From the NCBI GenBank assembly GCA_023145555.1, contig JAGLDO010000073.1, forward strand, positions 1 through 8,652: 8,652 nt of DNA, in the 5' to 3' direction. The notes below the pieces were generated by a model. The model was given only the letters and a program-made list of their open reading frames with translations, was not told the DNA's origin and ran no database searches. Position 1 is the first letter of the stretch; each line of letters begins with the position of its first letter. The position numbers and the translations under genes were made by a program. Source of the DNA: Bacteroidales bacterium (lineage in GTDB: Bacteria > Bacteroidota > Bacteroidia > Bacteroidales > B39-G9). Shown here in pieces: positions 1 to 6,295 of the stretch.

Positions 1-842
1 ATCCAGACGATTTACACAATAATGTTAAAAAAGTATTATCAGAATATATAGCCTGTGGAATTGATCCCGAAGTGGCTACAATTTATGTGCAAAGTGATAT
101 TCCGGAAATAGCAGAATTATATTTGTTGATGAATATGAATGCTTATGTAGGAGAATTAGAAAGAACTACATCATTTAAAGATAAAGTAAGAAAACACCCG
201 GATAATGTTAATGCAGGATTACTTTCTTATCCGGTTTTAATGGCAGTAGATATTTTGATTCAAAAAGCAAATAAAGTGCCGGTTGGTAAAGACCAGGAAC
301 AGAATTTGGAGATGACCCGCAAATATGCAAAGCGTTTTAATAACATTTACGGAGTTGATTTATTCCCAATTCCTGAACCTTATGGAATTAGAGGTGAAAT
401 GATAAAAATACCCGGTTTAGACGGAAGTGGTAAAATGGGGAAATCAGAAGGCAATGGTATTTATTTGTTTGATGAGCCCAAAGTAATTCAGAAGAAAGTA
501 ATGCGAGCAGTAACCGATAGTGGTCCTGCTCAAAAGAATCAAGAAATGTCTGAACCAATACAAAATCTTTTTACTTTGTTAGATGTTGTTTCAACTCCTG
601 ATACAGTTGAATATTTTAAAGAAAAATATAACAATTGTGAAATTCGTTATGGTGATTTAAAAAAACAGTTAGCTGAAGATATAATTAAAACTACAACACC
701 AATACGTGAACGAATTATTGACATAAATTCTAACGATGAATTTTTACGCAGAACAGTAAAAATGGGAGCAGAAAAAGCCAGAGAAAATGCATCAAAAACA
801 TTACAAGAGGTGCGTAAAATTATTGGTTTTAAATCGTTTTAG
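1..842 (+). CDS. trpS: Tryptophanyl-tRNA synthetase, 5'-truncated by window edge
   Basis: Class I aminoacyl-tRNA synthetase that charges tRNA-Trp with tryptophan using ATP in the cytoplasm. The reading frame is open from position 3 to the TAG at 840-842 (279 visible residues). The family is normally about 320-340 residues, so roughly 45-60 N-terminal residues, including the HIGH-type ATP motif, lie left of the window. A GTG at 72 in the same frame is an internal Val, not the start, because homologous sequence (ACGIDPE) continues upstream of it. Recognisable blocks by visible residue are: IYVQSDIPEIAELY (about 27-40), NAGLLSYPVLMAVDIL (70-85), VPVGKDQEQNLEM (92-104, contacts near the active site), and the KMSKS loop written as KMGKS (144-148, nt 432-446). 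RAVTDSG follows it, and a helical anticodon-binding region completes the C-terminus. The family usually has DQxQH where this protein has DQEQN. It runs in the same direction as the sensor genes but is separated by 211 bp and shows no functional link to them. The identity is very secure. Confidence 0.97.
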   Translation, partial: PDDLHNNVKKVLSEYIACGIDPEVATIYVQSDIPEIAELYLLMNMNAYVGELERTTSFKDKVRKHPDNVNAGLLSYPVLMAVDILIQKANKVPVGKDQEQNLEMTRKYAKRFNNIYGVDLFPIPEPYGIRGEMIKIPGLDGSGKMGKSEGNGIYLFDEPKVIQKKVMRAVTDSGPAQKNQEMSEPIQNLFTLLDVVSTPDTVEYFKEKYNNCEIRYGDLKKQLAEDIIKTTTPIRERIIDINSNDEFLRRTVKMGAEKARENASKTLQEVRKIIGFKSF

Positions 843-1053
843 TTTTGTTAATTATTTTTTATTATATTAGTAGCTTAATGAAAAAGTCTTTAATCAAGCT
901 TCGATAATTACAGGGTAAATCATTAAGTTTAATACAGATATAGAAGCATTTTAATAGAAGCAAAGATTAATTTTTGATAAGGATTAAATTATATTTTTTT
1001 ATAAAATTTAAAAAAGATTAAACAGTAAGTTGTAAATTTTAAATATTAAAAAG
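843..1053. other. AT-rich intergenic gap between trpS and sensor A
   Basis: This non-coding gap of 211 bp holds no recognisable RNA gene and no GC-rich hairpin with a T-run, so I cannot place a terminator for trpS. It presumably contains the promoter of the sensor operon. Candidate Bacteroidota -7 elements (consensus TAnnTTTG) are TAGTTTTG at 840-847, overlapping the trpS stop, and the imperfect TATATTTT at 990-997. Neither has a properly spaced upstream TTTG, and such matches are expected by chance in DNA this AT-rich. A 9-bp direct repeat at 940-962 is listed separately. CTTAATG (874-880) and CATTAAG (921-927) form an inverted pair with a 40-nt loop, too wide to trust. Confidence 0.5.
940..962. 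repeat. 9-bp direct repeat ATAGAAGCA upstream of sensor A
   Basis: ATAGAAGCA occurs at 940-948 and again at 954-962, a 14-bp period, about 90 bp before the sensor A start. Tandem short repeats at this sort of spacing can be half-sites for a dimeric regulator. The spacing is not an exact helical turn, however, and the region is low complexity, so a regulatory role is only a guess. Confidence 0.3.
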
Positions 1054-3408
1054 ATGAGACTTAAGATGAAGCTTAATCAAAAAATGATTTTATACATACT
1101 AACTACAACAATATTAATATATTTTGCAGTTTTTGGTTATGTAAGTTTTAGTTCAAAAAAAATGGCAACCGATGACGTTGAGCAAATAGCAGATTCTTAT
1201 GCCCGCGAATATGCCAACATTATTAAATCGGGAATTGATGTAGATGTTTACATTACCCGAACTCTTTCACAAGTCGCTCTGTCTTATAATAAATTGCCAA
1301 GAAATATTTGGAACGAAATATATCTTGATATGCAAAAAAATATTTTAATGTTTAATCCTCAATTTTTGTCTATAGCAACAAGCTGGGAGCTGTCGGCAAT
1401 TGATACTGCTTGGGATAAACCCTACGGGAGAGTGCTTTCGGGTTGGTATAGAGAAAATGGGGAGATAAAATTTTTAGAAAAAACATTAAATACTGAAGGT
1501 GACATTCCCGGAAGCAATTATCTTAAGATGAAGACTTCCGGTCAACAAAAAGTTATAGATCCTGAATTTTATTCTTATTCGGGAAAAAAGGAAGATGCAG
1601 TTATTAATTCAAACGTGTCTGTTCCAATAATGGAATCGAACAGGTTTGTTGGTCTTGCAGGAGCAGATAATGATTTAGGCAGGTTTCAAAAAATTATTGA
1701 AAAAATTAAACCATTTGAAAAGAGTTATTCCTTTTTATTGTCTAACAACGGGATGTTTGTTGCTCATCCAAACATAAATTATGTTGGTGAGTTTGTTAAC
1801 AAAATAAATCCCGAGTATTTCACAAAAGTTGATGTGATTAAAAAAATTCAAAAAGGACAAAACTTTTCCATTATAGTTGTTGATAAAGATACGCATAAAA
1901 AAAGTTATGTCTCATTTGCATCTGTTAATATTAAAAATATCCCAACATCTTGGTCAATTGGTATTGTTGTGCCTTTTGAAGTTATTGCTCAAAAAGCCAA
2001 TGAAAGTTTTTTAATTTCAATTATTATTGGATTAATAGGTTTGATAATTTTAGCTATTGTTATTTGGATTATTTCAAAAAATATTACCAGTCCTTTGATC
2101 GACACAACAAAATTATTAAAAGATTTATCACTTGGAAAGGTAGAAAAATCAAAAAAAATAAAAATTTCTTCAAATGATGAAATTGGAGAAATGGCAGAAT
2201 CGCTTTATACTCTTACAAAAGGATTAAACCGAACAGCCGATTTTGCTAATGAAATTGGAAAAGGTAATCTAGATGCAGAATTTGAGTCCCTTAGCGATGA
2301 AGATATTATTGGAAACTCATTGCTTAATATGCGAAAAAGTTTAAAACAAGCAGATCACGATGAAAAGCTACGTCAAGAAGAAGAGGAAAAAAATAAATGG
2401 ATTACCCAAGGTATTGCAAAATTTGGAGATATCTTGAGACAAGACAATGACAATCTTGAAAAGCTTTCTTTTAACATTACGAAAAATCTTGTTAATTATA
2501 TTGATGGTAATCAAGGAGCTTTATTTGTTATTAACGATGAAGAAAAAGAAGATATAAAATACGAATTAAAAACTGCAATTGCTTACGATCGTGAACGCAT
2601 AATTAAAAAAACATTTACTGTTGCCGAAGGATTAATAGGAAGATGTGCATTCGAAAAAGAATCAATTTATATGGTTGATATCCCCGACGATTATGTAAAT
2701 ATTACCTCAGGGTTAGGTGGAGCTAATCCTAGTAGTTTGCTTGTTGTTCCTGCAATTTTTAACGATATAGTTTACGGTGTTATTGAATTAGTTTCATTTA
2801 AAAAATTGGAGAAATATCAGATTGAATTTATCGAGAAAGTGTCCGATAATATTGCTTCTACTATATCAACCGTAAAAATTAATGAGCAAACAAATATGCT
2901 GCTTGAGCAATTCCAGAAACAAAGTGAAGAATTGTCTGCTCAAGAAGAAGAGATGCGCCAGAATCTTGAAGAAATGCAGGCAACACAAGAAGAAGCAGCT
3001 AAACGAGGTGTAGAAATGACAGGTATTTTGGATGCTATAAAATCAATTTCTTTTGTTGCAGAGTACGATATGGAAGGAAGGCTTTTAGATATTAATGACA
3101 AATTTTTAAATGTTTTAGGTCTTAATCGTGATCAAATGATTGGTAAACAACAAGGATTTTATAGCATAGGTGATGAAGAAAATCCGGAAAATTCAAAATT
3201 ATTCTGGAACGATATTAGAGCAGGTATTAATAAAAAGAAAATTCAACACATAAAATTTGGTGATAAAGACATGTGGATTTCCGAAGAGTATATGCCAATT
3301 ATGGATATTGACGGAGTACCGTTTAAAGTATTAAATATTGCATTTGATATAACAGATTCCCGAAGAGTTAAAGAATTGGAAGAAGCAAGGGGAAAAATTC
3401 AGGGTTAA
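1054..3408 (+). CDS. Sensor A: membrane dCache-HAMP-HAMP-GAF-coiled coil-PAS protein without output domain
   Basis: Predicted inner-membrane receptor of 784 residues; no gene name is known to me. Order by residue: TM1 about 11-31; periplasmic double-Cache-like domain about 32-315, with SWELSAIDTAW (110-120), YGR...GWYR (124-133), a GxD turn (AGADNDL, 202-208) and NNGMFVAHPN (231-240); TM2 about 317-340. Then come HAMP 341-395 with the NDEIGEM core (374-380), a second HAMP-like repeat 396-435 (GKGNLDAEF...MRKSL), GAF about 453-610 with Cys531 and DYVNITSGLG (546-555), a charged coiled coil 611-655 (EEEMRQNLEEMQATQEE), and PAS about 656-775 ending in FDITDSRR. It stops 9-10 residues after PAS, with no kinase, GGDEF, phosphatase or MCP module. 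The start at 1054 matches the N-termini of both paralogues (M-[RK]-[LI]-K); ATG 1066 is a possible alternative. No GGAGG precedes it, unlike the next two genes. It is first in the probable operon. Domain calls are by eye; the ligand and partner are unknown. Confidence 0.9.
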   Translation: MRLKMKLNQKMILYILTTTILIYFAVFGYVSFSSKKMATDDVEQIADSYAREYANIIKSGIDVDVYITRTLSQVALSYNKLPRNIWNEIYLDMQKNILMFNPQFLSIATSWELSAIDTAWDKPYGRVLSGWYRENGEIKFLEKTLNTEGDIPGSNYLKMKTSGQQKVIDPEFYSYSGKKEDAVINSNVSVPIMESNRFVGLAGADNDLGRFQKIIEKIKPFEKSYSFLLSNNGMFVAHPNINYVGEFVNKINPEYFTKVDVIKKIQKGQNFSIIVVDKDTHKKSYVSFASVNIKNIPTSWSIGIVVPFEVIAQKANESFLISIIIGLIGLIILAIVIWIISKNITSPLIDTTKLLKDLSLGKVEKSKKIKISSNDEIGEMAESLYTLTKGLNRTADFANEIGKGNLDAEFESLSDEDIIGNSLLNMRKSLKQADHDEKLRQEEEEKNKWITQGIAKFGDILRQDNDNLEKLSFNITKNLVNYIDGNQGALFVINDEEKEDIKYELKTAIAYDRERIIKKTFTVAEGLIGRCAFEKESIYMVDIPDDYVNITSGLGGANPSSLLVVPAIFNDIVYGVIELVSFKKLEKYQIEFIEKVSDNIASTISTVKINEQTNMLLEQFQKQSEELSAQEEEMRQNLEEMQATQEEAAKRGVEMTGILDAIKSISFVAEYDMEGRLLDINDKFLNVLGLNRDQMIGKQQGFYSIGDEENPENSKLFWNDIRAGINKKKIQHIKFGDKDMWISEEYMPIMDIDGVPFKVLNIAFDITDSRRVKELEEARGKIQG

Positions 3409-3487
3409 TTTAGATCCAAATTACTAATTGAAAAATTGTTATTATAATTCATAACAGTTCATATATGATAAAAAATGGAGGAATAAA
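3409..3487 (+). promoter_or_regulatory. Gap between sensors A and B with small hairpin and palindrome
   Basis: This gap of 79 bp contains a 6-bp inverted repeat, TGTTAT (3437-3442) and ATAACA (3451-3456), around an 8-nt loop. It is followed by the perfect 10-bp palindrome TCATATATGA (3459-3468), about 20 bp before the sensor B start. There is no T-run after the hairpin, so it is not an intrinsic terminator, and read-through from sensor A is expected. A leader hairpin or operator is possible, but both elements are weak and AT-rich. Confidence 0.3.
3477..3482 (+). promoter_or_regulatory. Shine-Dalgarno site GGAGGA for sensor B
   Basis: GGAGGA lies 5 nt (ATAAA) before the ATG at 3488, which fixes that start. 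A perfect anti-16S match is notable because Bacteroidota genes usually lack one and use A-rich leaders, as sensor A seems to do. Confidence 0.8.
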
Positions 3488-6247
3488 ATGAAAATTAAGT
3501 TTGGTCTTACTGTTAAAATATTTTTTTTCATATTAACATCTTCAATATTGTTGTTTTTTGGAGTTGCAAAATTTGTGGGATATAACTTTAAAAAAATGGC
3601 AATAAAAGATGCCAAACAATTAACAGATTCTTATGCAACAAAATACGCGCATTTAATCTCTGCACAATTAGATGTTGATTTTGAAGCAGCAAGAACAACA
3701 TCTCACATAATGAAAGATTATGATATTAAAAATTATTCTTCCCAACGTATTATATATAATAATTTATTACGCGGTTTATTATCAGAAAATTCCTTATATA
3801 CCTCTGTTTGGGATAGTTGGGAGCTGTTTGCTATCGACAGCAATTGGAATAAAACCTATGGAAGAGTTTCAACCGCATATTACAGGACAACTGATGAAAT
3901 AAATATTACTGTAGATTCTTTAAATATTGAAGGTGACGATGTTAATAGTTTATATTATCAAATAAAAACGACTCAACAAGAAGTTATTACAAAACCATAT
4001 TTTTATTCATATACAAAGCTTAAAAGCGATGAAATATTAGAGACAAGTATTGTTGTTCCAATTTTTAAAGACAGCACTTATGTTGGAATTGTTGGTATGG
4101 ACGTTGCTTTAGATAAGTTTTATTATTTTGTAGATTCTATTCACCCCTTTAAAAACTCGTCAGCTTTCATTCTAGATAATGATGGTTCATTTATTGCTCA
4201 TCCGAATAAAAAATTAGTGGGGATTTCGATTTTTGAAACAGACTCTGTAAATACGAAACAATTTTCAATACTTAAAAAAGTTAATAACGGCGAAAATTTC
4301 CAATTTTTTCTTCAAGATGTTAATGGACAAGATAGTGTATATGTTACTTTTGCACCTATTGTAATTAGTAAAACAAAAATGCCATGGTCAATGGCAATAG
4401 TTGTACCTCTTCAAACAATTTATGACGAGATTAATCAGGAATATAAAATAGCCACAATTGTTGGTTTTATTGGTTTTGTGTTGTTATTTACTGTAATTCT
4501 TGTTATTGCTTTAGGAATTTCTATTCCTTTAAAACGAACTTCTAAATCATTATCAAAATTAGAAAAAGGAGAAGTAAGCGATTCTATAAAAATTCCGGTT
4601 AAAACTAACGATGAAATTGGCGAAATGGCAGGATCTGTTAATACTTTAATAGATGGATTGAAGTCCATATCAGATTTTGCAACTGAGATAGGTAAGGGAA
4701 ACTTTAGTGCACAATTCTCACAATTAAGTGAAAATGACAGATTAGGAAAGTCGATATTAGAAATGCAGAAAAGTTTGAATAAAGCAAATGAAGAAGAAAA
4801 GAAAAGAAAATTAAATGAAGAACATTTGAACTGGGCTTCGCGTGGTATTGCAAAATTCAGCGAAATACTTCGTTATAATAACGATGATTTTGAAATGTTT
4901 GTCTATAATATAATGAGTAATATAGTATCGTATTTAGATGCAAACCAAGGTGGTTTATATGTAATTAATGATACTGATGATCAAGATATATATTATGAAT
5001 TAAAAGCTGCTGTTGGTTTTGAAAAGCATAAAAAAGACAAAATTCGTGTTAATCTTGGTGAAGGATATGTTGGGAGATGTGTGTTAGAAAAAGATAAAAT
5101 TTTTGTTTCAGATGTGCCTCATGATTATGTTAATATTACATCGGGATTGGGAAAAGAAAAGCCCGAAAGCTTATTGTTTATACCTTTAAAACTTAACAAT
5201 GAAGTTTTAGGTGTGATTGAATTAGAATCTTTTAATAGTCTTAAAAATTATCAAATAGAATTTGTTGAAAAAATAAGCGAAAGCATAGCTTCAACAATCT
5301 ATAATGTAAAAATCAATCTTCGTACAGCCGAGTTATTACAATTATCGCAAAATAGGGCTGAAGAGTTAGAACAACAAGAAGAAGAAATGCGTCAAAATAT
5401 GGAGGAGATGCAGGCAACTCAAGAAGAAGCTAACAAACGCGAAAAAGAAATGGTTGGACTTATTGATGTAGTAAAAGAAACGATGCTTGTTGCCGAATAC
5501 GATCTTCAAGGAAGAGTTCTTGACATGAACGAAAGCTTTTTAAATCTTTACGGTCTAACAGAGGGACAAATGATAGGAAAAGCTATAGATGCTTCTTATA
5601 AATTTGAAGACGAAAAGAAGCAACAAGAGTATATTAAATTTTGGCAAGATTTACAAAAAGGAGAAACAAAGCAAAAAGTTCAATATATTAAATCGAAAAA
5701 GAAAGAAAGTTGGGTTTTTGAAACATATACACCGATTATTGACCAACAGGGAGAAACATTTAAAATAATTAACATTGCTGTTGATATTACCGAACAGGAA
5801 AATAAAAAATTATTATTAGCTGAAAGAAAACAAAAAGGTAAAAAGTCAAAGTTGTCGGCTAAAGAGATTGAAAAAAATAAAACAATATTAAGTCAAGAGT
5901 TTAATTTTGAACATGTTGATTTAGAACCGATGAAAAAACTTTACAACAATAACCTGTCGAGTATAAAAAATGTTGTTAATGTTTTTCTGAAGACTATTCC
6001 TGAGCATATTTCTGATTTGCAGAAAATTTACGAAGAAAAAAAATGGAAAAATTTTGGCTTTAAGCTTGTTAACCTTAAGGCGAAATTAAAATATTTTGAA
6101 TTAAAAGAACTGGTAGAAAAATTGAGTATTATCGAAAATAATGCAAAAATAAAATCAAAGAGAAGTGATATTCCTGATTTGATTAAAGAAGTAAATGAAC
6201 TATGGTTAGTTGCAGAAAAAGAGTTAACCCTTATTAGCAAACTTTGA
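3488..6247 (+). CDS. Sensor B: dCache-HAMP-HAMP-GAF-coiled coil-PAS with degenerate C-terminal Hpt-like domain
   Basis: Predicted inner-membrane receptor of 919 residues, collinear with sensor A for about its first 700. By residue: TM1 11-31; double-Cache-like periplasmic domain 32-315 with SWELFAIDSNW (110-120), YGR...AYYR (124-133), GMDVALD (203-209) and DNDGSFIAHPN (230-240); TM2 321-344. HAMP follows at 345-395 (NDEIGEM), then a HAMP-like repeat to 435, GAF 453-610 with Cys531 and DYVNITSGLG (546-555), coiled coil 611-655 and PAS 656-772. After a lysine-rich linker (about 773-800) come about 115 helical residues that resemble an Hpt domain: DLEPMKKL...FLKTIPEHISDLQK...W...LVNLKAKLKYFELKEL. 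The conserved aHxLK phosphoacceptor motif reads LVNLK, placing Val861 (nt 6068-6070) at the His position, so phosphotransfer by this domain looks impossible. No catalytic output domain is present. The strong GGAGGA and paralogue alignment support the start. The Cache/HAMP/GAF/PAS plan is secure by eye; the Hpt assignment is moderate. Confidence 0.9.
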   Translation: MKIKFGLTVKIFFFILTSSILLFFGVAKFVGYNFKKMAIKDAKQLTDSYATKYAHLISAQLDVDFEAARTTSHIMKDYDIKNYSSQRIIYNNLLRGLLSENSLYTSVWDSWELFAIDSNWNKTYGRVSTAYYRTTDEINITVDSLNIEGDDVNSLYYQIKTTQQEVITKPYFYSYTKLKSDEILETSIVVPIFKDSTYVGIVGMDVALDKFYYFVDSIHPFKNSSAFILDNDGSFIAHPNKKLVGISIFETDSVNTKQFSILKKVNNGENFQFFLQDVNGQDSVYVTFAPIVISKTKMPWSMAIVVPLQTIYDEINQEYKIATIVGFIGFVLLFTVILVIALGISIPLKRTSKSLSKLEKGEVSDSIKIPVKTNDEIGEMAGSVNTLIDGLKSISDFATEIGKGNFSAQFSQLSENDRLGKSILEMQKSLNKANEEEKKRKLNEEHLNWASRGIAKFSEILRYNNDDFEMFVYNIMSNIVSYLDANQGGLYVINDTDDQDIYYELKAAVGFEKHKKDKIRVNLGEGYVGRCVLEKDKIFVSDVPHDYVNITSGLGKEKPESLLFIPLKLNNEVLGVIELESFNSLKNYQIEFVEKISESIASTIYNVKINLRTAELLQLSQNRAEELEQQEEEMRQNMEEMQATQEEANKREKEMVGLIDVVKETMLVAEYDLQGRVLDMNESFLNLYGLTEGQMIGKAIDASYKFEDEKKQQEYIKFWQDLQKGETKQKVQYIKSKKKESWVFETYTPIIDQQGETFKIINIAVDITEQENKKLLLAERKQKGKKSKLSAKEIEKNKTILSQEFNFEHVDLEPMKKLYNNNLSSIKNVVNVFLKTIPEHISDLQKIYEEKKWKNFGFKLVNLKAKLKYFELKELVEKLSIIENNAKIKSKRSDIPDLIKEVNELWLVAEKELTLISKL
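5891..6235 (+). other. Degenerate Hpt-like domain (His replaced by Val861) at the end of sensor B
   Basis: Residues about 802-916 of sensor B show the helix pattern of a four-helix histidine phosphotransfer domain. An acidic DLEPMKKLYNN start is followed by a long amphipathic helix (VNVFLKTIPEHISDLQKIYEEKKW), the usual phosphoacceptor helix, then the ELKELVEKL helix and a final amphipathic helix. In active Hpt domains the second helix carries aHxLKxS; here it reads LVNLKAK. The match rests on spacing and hydrophobic pattern, so it could also be an unrelated helical bundle. If it is an Hpt relative, it would serve as a docking or dimerisation module rather than a phosphorelay step. Confidence 0.6.
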
Positions 6248-6284
6248 TTACATAATGAATCATTTTTTTAACATAAATATTATT

Positions 6285-6290
6285 GGAGGA
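6285..6290 (+). promoter_or_regulatory. Shine-Dalgarno site GGAGGA for sensor C
   Basis: GGAGGA sits 5 nt (GAGAA) before the ATG at 6296, the same core and spacing as upstream of sensor B. It selects this start. The 48-bp gap from the sensor B stop contains no convincing terminator, supporting co-transcription. Confidence 0.8.
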
Positions 6291-6295
6291 GAGAA

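Noticed and set aside
840..847. TAGTTTTG matching the Bacteroidota -7 promoter consensus TAnnTTTG
   Set aside because: It overlaps the trpS stop, lies about 200 bp from the sensor A start, and has no properly spaced TTTG upstream; chance matches are frequent in AT-rich DNA.
3720..3902. 60-codon + strand frame inside sensor B
   Set aside because: It is an out-of-frame overlap within the Cache-coding sequence, with no ribosome site and no recognisable protein features.
4435..4668. Minus-strand frame across the TM2/HAMP part of sensor B
   Set aside because: It is antisense shadow of a well-supported coding region; the composition is explained by reverse-complemented membrane and HAMP codons.
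6028..6240. Minus-strand frame opposite the Hpt-like tail of sensor B
   Set aside because: The Phe/Ser-rich product is typical of reverse-complemented Lys/Glu-rich helices. No start signal or family match was seen.
6245..6269. Possible intrinsic terminator after sensor B: TGATT (6245-6249) and AATCA (6258-6262) followed by seven T
   Set aside because: The stem is only 5 bp with a single G-C pair and an 8-nt loop, it overlaps the stop codon, and a GGAGGA-led paralogue begins 26 nt later. It is too weak to call a terminator.
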